From Gracilimonas sp031580945 (GTDB lineage Bacteria > Bacteroidota > Rhodothermia > Balneolales > Balneolaceae), in assembly GCA_031580945.1 (NCBI GenBank), contig JAVLBT010000001.1, positions 1 through 64,000 of the forward strand: a stretch of DNA of 64,000 bases. The letters are read 5' to 3'. Both the position numbers and the translations under genes were made by a program. Shown in pieces: positions 1-8,952 of the stretch. The number at the start of each line of letters is the position of its first letter. Position 1 is the first letter of the stretch. The notes beneath the pieces were generated by a model. That model ran no database searches. It saw only the letters and a list, made by a program, of their open reading frames with translations, and was not told the origin of the DNA.

Positions 1-442
1 TTGACTAAGTATTAACGACGCTGCGAAACACAGCGTACAATAATTTTTCGACCTTGAAACCTGAGTTCGAATTTATGCTTTAAGAATTTGTCGGCCTTAT
101 AGATGTTATGTAATTCGATGACAAGATTTTAGGTCTGTTCCTAAATAATAGCTTCTCTTCAGTATGAAAAAAATGAGCCAGAAAAAACTTAACAGTCCCA
201 AATAATTGTCATCCCGAGCGCTTTGAAAATCTATCCAGGATATAATTGTTGAACGCGAGTGATCTCAAATCATTAAAATGCTTGTGATGTTCTTCCTCTT
301 TTTTCCCGATTTGATCGGGATCGCGCGCCAAGCATGTGAACTTTTGATAATTATTAGACGCTCAGAGTGACAACTATGTCTATTTTTATGTCATTATCAA
401 TCGAACTCAGGTTTGAATTACTATCTATTTTCGCCTGACTAC
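1..442. other. Gene-free stretch carrying a palindromic dispersed repeat
   Basis: No reading frame is supported here on either strand. The only structure I see lies between 206 and 373, described as a separate repeat. The stretch sits downstream of the MscS gene, which is transcribed toward it. A 13-base string TAGATGTTATGTA near position 108 also occurs inside the repeat-rich gap near 48.2 kb, which points to shared repeat debris. Confidence 0.6.
206..373. repeat. Palindromic dispersed repeat (MITE/REP-like)
   Basis: The outer ends TTGTCATCCCGAGCG (206-220) and CGCTCAGAGTGACAA (359-373) are inverted copies matching at 12 of 15 positions. Inside lies a near-perfect hairpin, TCCCGAT TTG ATCGGGA (304-320). 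The end sequence resembles the 'GTCATCCTGAGCG' repeats common between genes in Bacteroidota genomes; a related copy is seen near 60.5 kb. No coding capacity. The identity as a mobilised MITE is inference. Confidence 0.55.
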
Positions 443-1468
443 TTATTTCTCAGCAGAGGTTTCAGCATCCTCTGAGCCGTGTTTTATTTCCTCATCCTTA
501 TCAAAATTTAAGCCGGAACGCACATGCAGGTCTCGTTGCGGGAACGGGATCTCGATATCGTATTCGGCAAACTTCCTTACGATCGCTTGATTTAGCCGGT
601 TCAACACCTGATACCGTTGTTTAACGTCATGGATCCATACAAACAACTTCATATCCCAGGAAGAATCCCCAAAATTTCGAAGTTGTACATCATGGGGCGG
701 GTCTTTCATAACGTCATTGCTTTCTTCGGCTACTTCATTGAGTGCTTTCAATACTTTATCCAGGTCAGAGGAATAAGAAACACCAACATTCACACCGAGT
801 CTATAGGTTGGATCACCATGTGAAAAATTAATCACATCCTTTGATACAAACTCCGAATTTGGCACTATGATGGATATATTATCCAAAGTCTTTACCTTAG
901 TAGAACGGATATTGATCTCTTCAACATCACCCTCAATATTACTTACTGAAACTCGATCACCAACACTGATAGGTCGTTCAAAAAGCACGATCAAACCTGA
1001 GATAAAGTTGGATGTTACATTCTGAAGGCCAAAACCAATACCAACAGACAGAAAACCAAAGATCACCGCAAGCCCCGTCATATTGATTCCCAAAAATTGG
1101 AATGAGATAAAGATCCCAATCACCACTACAACGTATTGCGTCATTCGTGAAAGTGTATAACGCAGGCCGCTATCCTTTACAAAACGAGGCAATATCCTGT
1201 TTCGCAACATTCGTTTGATAAATGAAGCTAAAAATGAGAACCCAATCAGCAACAGCACAAAAACGATCAGCTTTAAAAAGGTAACAGGAGTATTCTGAAT
1301 AGTGAATAATTGTACTTGTAACAAGTCCCAGATATACTGAAATGTGTCCGTAACCGTATAATCTGCAGGATTAGGGAGTTGTAGCGCAGAATCAGCGGTG
1401 ATCAAATTTGCGCCGCTATCCGGTGTTAAAGAATCTACTTGTGCAGGTTGAGTAGTAGGTATTTGCAT
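443..1468 (-). CDS. MscS-family small-conductance mechanosensitive channel
   Basis: This inner-membrane channel opens under membrane tension and releases solutes during hypo-osmotic shock. The 341-residue protein has a polar N-terminal stretch of about 60 residues, three membrane segments (about 62-84, 112-126 and 128-160) and a soluble C-terminal domain. The third segment holds the Gly/Ala-rich pore helix, including GFLSVGIGFGLQN, followed by the MscS beta-domain signature FERPISVGDRV and the IEGDVEEINIRST strand. The size fits the compact MscS group. The gene is monocistronic and divergent from the lipoprotein gene at 1667. A tension valve fits with the osmolyte locus at 36.7-44.6 kb, but they are not linked. 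Family is secure; exact paralogue is not. Confidence 0.93.
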   Translation of the reverse strand: MQIPTTQPAQVDSLTPDSGANLITADSALQLPNPADYTVTDTFQYIWDLLQVQLFTIQNTPVTFLKLIVFVLLLIGFSFLASFIKRMLRNRILPRFVKDSGLRYTLSRMTQYVVVVIGIFISFQFLGINMTGLAVIFGFLSVGIGFGLQNVTSNFISGLIVLFERPISVGDRVSVSNIEGDVEEINIRSTKVKTLDNISIIVPNSEFVSKDVINFSHGDPTYRLGVNVGVSYSSDLDKVLKALNEVAEESNDVMKDPPHDVQLRNFGDSSWDMKLFVWIHDVKQRYQVLNRLNQAIVRKFAEYDIEIPFPQRDLHVRSGLNFDKDEEIKHGSEDAETSAEK

Positions 1469-1666
1469 GTTGAAAATTATTGGATTGAATCAGGGAAAAT
1501 AAGGCGACTTAATTAATCATCAAAAAGTAAAGATGGAAGTTGCTTCGGCAGTCATTCAAAATTTGTATCAACTATGTACAGGAAGAATCACAACGGAAAC
1601 TATCCTGAATTGTATTTCTATTTTATTTTCATTATATCGCTTATGAACAAGAGTTTATCGGGAAAA

Positions 1667-2755
1667 ATGAAAAATATATATTTGATTTTTCTTCTTTTAT
1701 ATTGCGTTACAGGATGCGGGATACTTCAACCAAGAGCTGTATCTGTCAGTGAATCGGATGTCATTAATAATGAGAATTTAGTTGAAGTATCACAAGACAC
1801 CTATTTTGAATTCATTGGATTAAAAAAGTACTCCGCTAGACAAATAGTGGATTCTATGCAGGCAAAACAAACTAAAACGTTGTCAGGCAATAATGCTTTA
1901 CATGCCTGTAGTTCCATAATGAAAAAGAACCTTGGATTTGAATATGTTTCCCCAAAGTATGTAAACCCCAACTATAGTTTTATAACGGTTGTAGAGTCAA
2001 AAAAAGAGTATGGAATCACCGAAAAGGAATGGCCTCCTGACTCTCTTGAAACTAATACAGAATGGAATATAGAGCACAAAACCCTGCACAATTTTTCAAA
2101 TAAAATGGCGCTGAGTTTTTTCCTTCAGTTTATCAGAACGGATGGCAACAAACTTTCTATGAAAATGAAGTTGCTATATAATCAATTTGCCTCTGATGCA
2201 GACAAAAAGTTTTCTGAGGGATTATTGGCACACCTTAATAGCCTTGACTTAAACAAGGAACTACCATTAGCTCGTAAAACCCTCCTATCAGATGGAAACC
2301 GTGTAAACCGATATTGGGCACTACTTATTATGATGCGCACCAAACCAACCGATGATGACTTAGCTCTCATTTTTGATCAATTTAATTACAATGATCCTTC
2401 TCTTAAAACATATTCAACCTACGTTCTGCGAGAGACATTAAAACTTCGGGATGAGATTGATTGGAAACGTTATAATGATGATCTCAGAAATATTATCAGT
2501 GGAGCTTCAGTCGAAAATTATGATCAACTTTTAAAAATCTTGAGCAATGATTATTCTAATTCGAAAAATAGTCACTCCGTTTTAAATCCCCATTCTCCAT
2601 TATTAAAGGACTATCTGAATGCCTACCGAGAGGAAATGAGTAAACTTGCTTTTAATTTTATCCAGCAGATTAGTCCTGAAAAAATAGAAAATAAAGAAGA
2701 AGCCAACGAGTGGTTGGCCTCTCAGTATCAGATAATCCATGCGATGAACGATTAA
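1667..2755 (+). CDS. Hypothetical lipoprotein
   Basis: I do not recognise the family. The open frame extends upstream to 1574, but I place the start at 1667. There the protein opens with a lipoprotein signal peptide, MKNIYLIFLLLYCVTGC, whose VTGC lipobox would be cut before Cys17. The mature part is about 345 residues, rich in Asn, Lys and Leu, and looks mostly helical in its C-terminal two thirds, with no catalytic motif I can name. The stop lies 2 bp before the end of the convergently transcribed glycogen phosphorylase gene, so the two 3' ends abut. The expected location is the periplasmic face of the inner or outer membrane. Confidence 0.7.
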   Translation: MKNIYLIFLLLYCVTGCGILQPRAVSVSESDVINNENLVEVSQDTYFEFIGLKKYSARQIVDSMQAKQTKTLSGNNALHACSSIMKKNLGFEYVSPKYVNPNYSFITVVESKKEYGITEKEWPPDSLETNTEWNIEHKTLHNFSNKMALSFFLQFIRTDGNKLSMKMKLLYNQFASDADKKFSEGLLAHLNSLDLNKELPLARKTLLSDGNRVNRYWALLIMMRTKPTDDDLALIFDQFNYNDPSLKTYSTYVLRETLKLRDEIDWKRYNDDLRNIISGASVENYDQLLKILSNDYSNSKNSHSVLNPHSPLLKDYLNAYREEMSKLAFNFIQQISPEKIENKEEANEWLASQYQIIHAMND

Positions 2756-2757
2756 AC

Positions 2758-5235
2758 TCAGTCTTTCAAACTTACCTTTGGCGCTTGCCAAATTTCATCG
2801 TTGTAATCATTAATAGTTCGGTCACTGGAGAATTTCCCGATATTAGCCGTATTAATGATGGCCTTTCGGTTCCATTCATCCTGTTTTTTATAGGCCTCAG
2901 AAACTTCGTCTTGTTTACTGACATATGCTTCAAAATCAGCCAGCACCATGAAGTAATCTCCTTCATGGAGCAAAGCATTGATAATGGGCTCAAATAATGA
3001 CTTATCACCATTACTAAAGAAGCCATCCCTGATCTGGTCTACTGCTTTTTTGAGTTCTTTATTAGCGTTGTAATAATCCCAGGGGTTATAACCTTGTCGT
3101 CGTAATGCATCGATCTCTTCTTCCTCAAGGCCAAAGATGAAAATATTATCATCCCCAACTTCCTCTTTGATCTCTACGTTAGCTCCGTCCAGCGTTCCAA
3201 TGGTAAGTGCTCCATTCAGTGCAAACTTCATGTTCCCGGTACCGGATGCTTCCATTCCTGCGGTTGATATTTGTTCAGAAAGGTTGGCTGCGGGAATCAG
3301 TTTCTCTGCCAGTGTTACGCTGTAGTTTTGAAGGAATACACACTTCAGCTTTTGGTTGGTCTCGGGATCATTATTCACAACATCTGCTATACTGTTGATC
3401 AATTTGATATGCAGCTTCGCCATGGTATACCCCGGAGCAGCTTTTCCGGCAAAGATCACCGTCCGTGGAGAAATATCCAGATCCGGATTTTCTTTGAGTC
3501 GGTTATATAGTGTGATCACATGCATTGCAGCCATTAGCTGACGCTTGTACTCATGAATACGCTTGATCTGAATATCGAACATTGAGTTCGGATCCACATC
3601 AACATCATTATGCTCTTTGATATATTCTGCGAGTCGCTTCTTATTCTCTAATTTGATGTCAACAAATTTCTTACGGAATTTCTTGTCTTCCGCATACTTA
3701 TTGATCTTCTTAAGCTCATCAAGATCAGTGACCCAGTCTTCTCCAATTTTATCAGAAATAAGCTCAGATAGTGCTGGATTACACTGCTTTAACCAACGGC
3801 GTGGTGTAATTCCATTGGTTTTGTTTGTGAATTTATCTGGATATAGTTCCGCAAAATCCTTGAACATGGAATCCTTGAGTAACCTGGAGTGCATAGCAGC
3901 TACTCCGTTTACTTTTTTAGCTCCTACAATTCCTAAATGAGCCATATGAACCACCGGATGTTCTCCTTCACCCACAATACTCATTCGGTTCAGTCGATTT
4001 TTATCGTCCCCCAACTCTATTTTAACTTTGTTAAGAAAACGTCGATTTATTTCATAGATAATGTTTAGATGTCGCGGTAAAAGGTTTCGAACCAGTGAAA
4101 CGGGCCATTTTTCCAACGCTTCCGGTAGCAGCGTATGATTGGTATAGGCCATAGAATCTACCGTAATATCCCATGCTTTATCCCAGCTCATGCCTTCTTC
4201 ATCCAGCAGATAGCGCATGAGTTCCGGAATAGCCAGGTTGGGATGCGTATCATTACATTGTATAGATACTTTTTCAGGGAATTTAGTGAAATCATCGCTC
4301 TGTTTTTTAAAACGCCGGATGATATCCTGCATGGAGGCAGAGACCAGAAAATATTCCTGTTTCAGCCTCAATTCCTGACCCACAAATACTTTATCATTTG
4401 GATAAAGTACACGGGAAATGTTTTGTTCAAGCTGATTGTCTCGAACCGCATCAATATATTGACCCTGATTGAAGCTCTTGAGGTCAATGGCCGAAGAAGA
4501 CTCTGCTTTCCACAATCGCAGATAATTCACAACTCCATTATCATATCCTGGAATTGGGGTATCGTAAGCTACCGCTTTAACCCTGTGAGTATTTTCCCAA
4601 CCGTATCTTGTATCTCCATTGCCGCCACTTACAATCGCCTGATTTCCATAAAACTCAACCGGATATTGAACTTTAGGCCGTACCAGGTCCCAGGGATTGC
4701 CGTATTTTAACCAGAGGTCGGGGCGTTCTACCTGATAACCATCCTGTATTTTTTGGTAGAAAATTCCATAATCATAGCGAATACCGTGGCCTATGGCTGG
4801 AATTCCCAAGGTAGCCATCGAATCCAAAAAGCATGCCGCAAGCCTTCCCAAACCTCCGTTTCCAAGTCCTGCATCCCATTCCTGATCTCGTATATCTTCA
4901 TACGAAAGGTCCAGGTCTCCAAGGGCCTCAGCCACCAGATCTCTTACATTTAAATTCACCAGCATATTGTCCATCAGCCGGCCAATCAAATATTCCATAG
5001 AAAGGTAATAGACTCTTTTGGCGTCTGTTTTATAATAATGTTTCTGAGTCTTCAACATATGGTCGTTCAAACGATCCATGATGGTGAGTGCTACACTTTT
5101 GTATTTATCCCAATTGGTAGTAGAATACTCATCTTTGGCCAGCGTGTGTCGTAAATGTAGTTTTATATCTTCGCGAAGTGAATCTTTGTCCATACCGGAT
5201 CGTGTATTCACATTAGTACTTTTTTTCTTACTCAT
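2758..5235 (-). CDS. glgP: Glycogen/starch/maltodextrin phosphorylase (GT35)
   Basis: The enzyme releases glucose 1-phosphate from alpha-1,4-glucans using phosphate and a pyridoxal-phosphate cofactor. At 825 residues it has the normal family length. The PLP-binding signature EASGTGNMK lies at about 662-670, with Lys670 as the Schiff-base lysine, followed by ALTIGTLDGANVEI. The N-terminal half carries the conserved YYLSMEYLIGR and GNGGLGRLAACFLDS blocks, and SIQCNDTHP and TNGITPRRW follow. The first ATG at 5235 gives a short Lys-rich lead before the conserved domain. No glycogen synthase or branching enzyme is adjacent. The product could feed the sugar-nucleotide and glucosylglycerate pathways elsewhere in the window. 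Glycogen versus maltodextrin preference cannot be read from the sequence. Confidence 0.97.
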   Translation of the reverse strand: MSKKKSTNVNTRSGMDKDSLREDIKLHLRHTLAKDEYSTTNWDKYKSVALTIMDRLNDHMLKTQKHYYKTDAKRVYYLSMEYLIGRLMDNMLVNLNVRDLVAEALGDLDLSYEDIRDQEWDAGLGNGGLGRLAACFLDSMATLGIPAIGHGIRYDYGIFYQKIQDGYQVERPDLWLKYGNPWDLVRPKVQYPVEFYGNQAIVSGGNGDTRYGWENTHRVKAVAYDTPIPGYDNGVVNYLRLWKAESSSAIDLKSFNQGQYIDAVRDNQLEQNISRVLYPNDKVFVGQELRLKQEYFLVSASMQDIIRRFKKQSDDFTKFPEKVSIQCNDTHPNLAIPELMRYLLDEEGMSWDKAWDITVDSMAYTNHTLLPEALEKWPVSLVRNLLPRHLNIIYEINRRFLNKVKIELGDDKNRLNRMSIVGEGEHPVVHMAHLGIVGAKKVNGVAAMHSRLLKDSMFKDFAELYPDKFTNKTNGITPRRWLKQCNPALSELISDKIGEDWVTDLDELKKINKYAEDKKFRKKFVDIKLENKKRLAEYIKEHNDVDVDPNSMFDIQIKRIHEYKRQLMAAMHVITLYNRLKENPDLDISPRTVIFAGKAAPGYTMAKLHIKLINSIADVVNNDPETNQKLKCVFLQNYSVTLAEKLIPAANLSEQISTAGMEASGTGNMKFALNGALTIGTLDGANVEIKEEVGDDNIFIFGLEEEEIDALRRQGYNPWDYYNANKELKKAVDQIRDGFFSNGDKSLFEPIINALLHEGDYFMVLADFEAYVSKQDEVSEAYKKQDEWNRKAIINTANIGKFSSDRTINDYNDEIWQAPKVSLKD

Positions 5236-5263
5236 AAATCTTTTTAATAAATAGTGATATAAT

Positions 5264-5387
5264 GAAAGATGATATAGTGATGGAATTGGTTTTCACCATT
5301 CAAAACCTGATTGAATAATCGAAATAGTAATATACGATCTTTGAAGATTGAATCGGTACCCTCATCAAATCACTATATCATCTTTCA
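5264..5387. repeat. 19-bp perfect inverted repeat in the glgP-ispE gap
   Basis: TGAAAGATGATATAGTGAT (5263-5281) and its exact reverse complement ATCACTATATCATCTTTCA (5369-5387) face each other across 87 bases. The right arm runs into the 3' end of ispE. The motif resembles the 'GATGA..GTGATG' repeats found in Bacteroidota intergenic DNA. It could act as an mRNA-stabilising hairpin between two genes on the same strand; that role is inference. Confidence 0.55.
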
Positions 5388-6257
5388 CTCTTCTTTTAAA
5401 TAAATTCCTGTATCCGGATTAAAATTTGGCCTGGTTAGGTTTGCCGGAAATCCGAGTTTATGAAACGACTCATATGCATTAATTGCAACAAAATCCTGTT
5501 CAAAAATTCCAAAAACACTGGAACCGCTTCCACTCATGCTGGCGTATTCTGCCCCAAATTCATAAAATTGATCCTTAAGGTTCCCTACCAAGTGATTGCG
5601 CGGAAATACCACCTTTTCCAGGTCGTTCATTAACAGATATTGCCATTCATCTGGTTCTTCCTCAAGAAGCACATTTTTTAGTGAGAAATCTGGTTCAGGA
5701 TTCGGTGTACAAAATTGATAGGCTTCTTCTGTACTGCTTTCGATGTTCGGAAAGGTTGTAACGATCCAGGCACTCGGCTGTATATCGAGCGATTCAATTT
5801 CATTCCCTAAACCTGTAGCAAATCCGGGTTCTCCTTTAATGAAAAAGGGTACATCTGCACCAAGTTGCTTTCCCAATGTAAGTAAGTCATCAGCCGATAA
5901 GCCCAGATTAGCAATCTTGTTCATCATCCTGAGTATTGTTGCGGCATTGCTGCTCCCGCCCCCAAGGCCTGCTCCCACTGGTATATTTTTTTCTACTTTA
6001 ATGTTGTATTCATCATTCAACCCGGCTTCTTGCTGAAGTAAACGAATTGCTTTGACAATCAAATTTGATTCATCTACTGGAATCTTAGGGTCACTCATCT
6101 CCAGGTGCATACGCCCAGGCTTCACTTCAAAGCGATCGCTCCATTCTATAAAAACGAAACCAGTTTCAATATTGTGATATCCGTTTTCGAGCTTTTCGAG
6201 CACATTCAGCCCAAGGTTGATTTTTGCGTAAGCGTTAGAGATCCAAAGTTCAGCCAT
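5385..6257 (-). CDS. ispE: 4-diphosphocytidyl-2-C-methyl-D-erythritol kinase
   Basis: IspE phosphorylates CDP-methylerythritol on the 2-hydroxyl, the fourth step of the MEP pathway to isoprenoid precursors. The 290-residue protein is a GHMP kinase of typical length. It opens with AYAKINLGLNV, carries the ATP-binding loop PVGAGLGGGSSNAA at 93-106, the GADVPFF segment around 135, and the C-terminal SMSGSGSSVFG motif near 240. The start codon overlaps the end of the upstream CCA-enzyme gene by 8 bases, so translational coupling is likely. Isoprenoid and tRNA-maturation functions share no pathway; co-transcription looks like housekeeping packing. Confidence 0.96.
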   Translation of the reverse strand: MAELWISNAYAKINLGLNVLEKLENGYHNIETGFVFIEWSDRFEVKPGRMHLEMSDPKIPVDESNLIVKAIRLLQQEAGLNDEYNIKVEKNIPVGAGLGGGSSNAATILRMMNKIANLGLSADDLLTLGKQLGADVPFFIKGEPGFATGLGNEIESLDIQPSAWIVTTFPNIESSTEEAYQFCTPNPEPDFSLKNVLLEEEPDEWQYLLMNDLEKVVFPRNHLVGNLKDQFYEFGAEYASMSGSGSSVFGIFEQDFVAINAYESFHKLGFPANLTRPNFNPDTGIYLKEE

Positions 6258-7665
6258 CGTTTAAAAAGTCATTTTTGTGTTCCATCATAAATGCATATGC
6301 CGCATCGTGTTCATTGGGGATATCCCCATTCAGGATCGCCTCTTTCACAGCATCCTTAACATCACCTACCGTTCGGCTGGGTTCAATATTTAGCGCCTCC
6401 ATGATCTCCTCACCCGATAATGGGTTCTTCCAATTTCGAATACGGTCTTTTTCTTCTACTTCTTTGATCCGTTGCTCCACGTAATCAAAGTTTTTTTGAT
6501 ACCGCTCCTGTTTGTATTCATTTTTAGTTGTAATATCCGCCCTGCATAGCTTCATCAGGTCATCAACATCATCTCCTGCCTCATAAATTAGGCGTCGAAT
6601 TGCAGAATCCGAAACTTCATCTGAAACGAGCGCAATTGGCCGAAGGTGAAGTCGTACCAATTTCCTTACATATCTCATTCGCTCATCAAGTGGTAATCCA
6701 AGCCTCCTGAATATACGTTTGGTCCATTTTGCGCCCAAGGCATCGTGACCATGGAACGTCCATCCTGCTTTTTTGTGAAATCGTTGTGTTGGAGGTTTGG
6801 CAATATCGTGCATGATCGCAGCCCATCGAAGCCATATATCAGCTCCAAGTTCGATCACATTATCCAATACTTTCAGAGTATGCCAAAAATTATCCTTATG
6901 GCGTACCCCTTCAATTTCTTTGACCCCATGAAGTTCGTGCATTTCAGGAAAAAATTCCCTGAGCAGTCCCGTTTTGAATAGCATTGTAAACCCAAGTGAC
7001 GGGTGTTCACTCATGATAATTTTATTCAACTCTTCTATGATCCGCTCCTTGGAGATAATATTGATGCGTTCAGACATCTCCGTAATGGCTTCAAAAGTTT
7101 TTTCTTCAATTCGGAAATCAAGCTGAGACGCAAAACGAATTGCTCGCATCATCCGAAGCGGATCATCACTAAATGTTTGATGTGGGTCGATAGGAGTTTT
7201 TATGGTTTTGCTCTTTAGGTCTTCCATTCCATTGAACGGATCTATCAGCTCTCCATAGTTTTCTTTATTCAGCGACCAAGACAAAGCGTTGATGGTAAGG
7301 TCACGACGAAGTTGATCATCTTTCAGCGTACCGTCTTCTACAATGGGTTTTCTTGAGTTTTTACGATAGCTTTCTTTTCTGGCGCCTACAAACTCCAGTT
7401 CCAGATCGTTGGTTTTCACTTGAGCCGTTCCAAATTGTTTATATACAGCAAGTGTAGAACCTTTTATCTTATCGGAAACTTTTTGTGCGAGTGCAATACC
7501 AGAACCAACGGTAACAAAGTCGAGATCCATTTCTCCTTCTTGGAGTCGGTTTAAATAGTAATCTCGAACATAGCCTCCAACAACGTATACGGGGCAGCCG
7601 GTTTCCTGCGCAGCCTCGCTAATGACGGATAATATTTTTTGGTGAGAATCGGGTATGTTTTTCAT
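6250..7665 (-). CDS. cca: CCA tRNA nucleotidyltransferase with HD domain
   Basis: The enzyme adds or repairs the 3'-CCA end of tRNAs. The class II nucleotidyltransferase head shows GGYVRD (about 30-35), the metal-binding Asp pair in EMDLDF (about 46-50) and the RRDLTINAL block. A C-terminal HD phosphohydrolase-like domain follows with IMHDIAKPP. The frame is open to 7701, but I prefer the ATG at 7665 because the extra 12 residues are unlike the family and homologues begin close to the conserved NIP..H segment. Poly(A) polymerase is the alternative within this family. For this organism type the HD-containing form is normally the CCA enzyme. It overlaps ispE by 8 bases. Confidence 0.9.
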   Translation of the reverse strand: MKNIPDSHQKILSVISEAAQETGCPVYVVGGYVRDYYLNRLQEGEMDLDFVTVGSGIALAQKVSDKIKGSTLAVYKQFGTAQVKTNDLELEFVGARKESYRKNSRKPIVEDGTLKDDQLRRDLTINALSWSLNKENYGELIDPFNGMEDLKSKTIKTPIDPHQTFSDDPLRMMRAIRFASQLDFRIEEKTFEAITEMSERINIISKERIIEELNKIIMSEHPSLGFTMLFKTGLLREFFPEMHELHGVKEIEGVRHKDNFWHTLKVLDNVIELGADIWLRWAAIMHDIAKPPTQRFHKKAGWTFHGHDALGAKWTKRIFRRLGLPLDERMRYVRKLVRLHLRPIALVSDEVSDSAIRRLIYEAGDDVDDLMKLCRADITTKNEYKQERYQKNFDYVEQRIKEVEEKDRIRNWKNPLSGEEIMEALNIEPSRTVGDVKDAVKEAILNGDIPNEHDAAYAFMMEHKNDFLNDG

Positions 7666-7766
7666 GTGTTTCACAGCACCCAAAGATAGGAATGTTCGCA
7701 ATTGCTTTCAGAGGATAACTAAGATATTTTAATCCAGCTTTTAACTTCAAATTCATTGCTGTAAAA

Positions 7767-8201
7767 ATGCCGTTTAAAGCATTGCTTTTTAGTCTCTTTT
7801 GTTTTTTGATTTCTTGTGCACCAACAAACCAAACAACTCATACCCTTAAAAAAGGAAAGGTTTGGGATGAATCTAAAGATTTTGGCTACAAAGATACGGT
7901 TTATTCGATTCCAGAAGTTTTTGCCCGTCCTAAAAAGGGAAATAAATATGTGATGTCTGACTTGAGAAATACATACCGTAATAAAGCATGTGAGAAGGGG
8001 AGTTCCAAAGTGGTTTTGCGACAAGTTATTTCTCCGGAGGGCTCTGTAGTTGGGCTTCATCCGATTGGCTTTGTACCCCTTAAATGTGCATCTTTGTTAA
8101 GAGAGACCCTAAGCAGACATGAATATTATCCGGCGAAACATAAAAATAAGCATGTTTACATGATTTTGGCATACACCATAAATGACAAACGTCAAAAATA
8201 A
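7767..8201 (+). CDS. Small lipoprotein with a possible TonB C-terminal-like fold
   Basis: The 144-residue protein begins with MPFKALLFSLFCFLISC, a lipoprotein signal with LISC as lipobox. The C-terminal half follows the pattern of TonB C-terminal domains: VVLRQVISPEGSV, then a helix, then YYPAKHKNKHV and a final strand. In TonB-type domains the equivalent parts are a strand pair, a helix and a 'RF.PA...GKPV' strand. The match is my reading of a pattern, not a search result. It is divergent from the CCA gene and ends 10 bp before the universal stress protein start, so the two + genes probably share a transcript. Confidence 0.7.
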   Translation: MPFKALLFSLFCFLISCAPTNQTTHTLKKGKVWDESKDFGYKDTVYSIPEVFARPKKGNKYVMSDLRNTYRNKACEKGSSKVVLRQVISPEGSVVGLHPIGFVPLKCASLLRETLSRHEYYPAKHKNKHVYMILAYTINDKRQK

Positions 8202-8211
8202 ATTTTTTAGC

Positions 8212-8613
8212 ATGAGTAACACAAAAAAATGGGTGATCGCAACCAATGGAACTAAGTATGCCAGCGAAGCGGTTAAATATGCTGCTGAGCTATTTAGGGA
8301 CCTTCGGGTAGAGCCAGAAGTGTATATCTTGGTTGTAGCAATAGATGATGAATCAATAACGGAAGCAAGAGCGATCACTGAACTGGCCAAATTCACTTTT
8401 GAGGACATCGCGGGAAAAGAAGGCCCTCTTTCTACATTAGTAGAAGTTGGAGAGCCCGGTGAAGTAATTATTGAGCAATTTAAAAAACTGAAGGCCGATC
8501 ACCTTTTCATTGGGGGTGCTGATTTTAAATGGGATATTAATGAAGATAGGCCTGGCGGCATAAGTAACTACATCATCGAGCATATTGCCGGTGGAATTAC
8601 CCTGATAAAATAA
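8212..8613 (+). CDS. Universal stress protein (UspA) family protein
   Basis: A cytoplasmic stress protein of the UspA fold. The frame is open from 8182, but the ATG at 8212 lies just after the preceding gene's stop and gives the standard opening KKWVIATNGT, the first beta strand with its phosphate-contact loop. The alternating strands and helices run through VYILVVAIDD, LVEVGEPGEVIIEQ and ADHLFIGGADF. The ATP-binding G-2x-G-9x-G(S/T) signature near the C terminus is not clear, so nucleotide binding is doubtful. About 133 residues, single domain. Confidence 0.83.
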   Translation: MSNTKKWVIATNGTKYASEAVKYAAELFRDLRVEPEVYILVVAIDDESITEARAITELAKFTFEDIAGKEGPLSTLVEVGEPGEVIIEQFKKLKADHLFIGGADFKWDINEDRPGGISNYIIEHIAGGITLIK

Positions 8614-8619
8614 GACTAC

Positions 8620-8643
8620 TTTAACCTACTTATGCAGGTTAAA
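8620..8643. terminator. Possible hairpin terminator after the Usp gene
   Basis: TTTAACCT and AGGTTAAA form a perfect 8-bp stem around an 8-base loop, 6 bases after the universal stress protein stop codon. There is no strong T-run behind it, so it may only protect the mRNA end. Confidence 0.4.
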
Positions 8644-8736
8644 TAATGCAGTGGTATTGCACCATACTTTTATTCCTTTGCACTTCAATCTGCTTAAAAG
8701 AAATTTAGGAGCTCTGAACTAATGATCAAAATAGAT

Positions 8737-8952
8737 CTATTTTTCAGTCCATTTTTTCTTCATTTTTTCCCACCAGGATTTCTTTAAATCCCGATTTGGA
8801 AATTCTTCGTTATGATGCACTTTACAGCTTTGGCAGGCCCATTCATCCCCGACTTCGGTTAACTCTACTATAAAACGACCAAGTGGCCGAGGTTTTCCTT
8901 CTTCCGCCCCGCAAAAACTACAAGTTTTAATATTTTTGTCTAATTGACTCAA
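8737..8952 (-). CDS. Small ClpX-type zinc-finger protein
   Basis: A 71-residue protein with a CSFCGAEEGKPRPL knuckle followed about 25 residues later by ACQSC, giving a CxxC...CxxC zinc site. The spacing and the 'CSFCG' opening resemble the N-terminal zinc finger of ClpX, but there is no AAA+ domain. The C terminus is basic and Trp-rich (KKSWWEKMKKKW). The frame has no ATG before the finger; the start is probably the TTG at 8952. It may be an adaptor or nucleic-acid-binding protein; function unknown. Confidence 0.65.
   Translation of the reverse strand: MSQLDKNIKTCSFCGAEEGKPRPLGRFIVELTEVGDEWACQSCKVHHNEEFPNRDLKKSWWEKMKKKWTEK

Noticed and set aside
4135..4710. 191-codon open frame on the plus strand
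   Set aside because: Lies wholly antisense to the glycogen phosphorylase core and has no family features; a shadow of the real gene.
7719..8060. 113-codon minus-strand frame
   Set aside because: Antisense to the lipoprotein gene at 7767, which has a proper signal peptide and lipobox.
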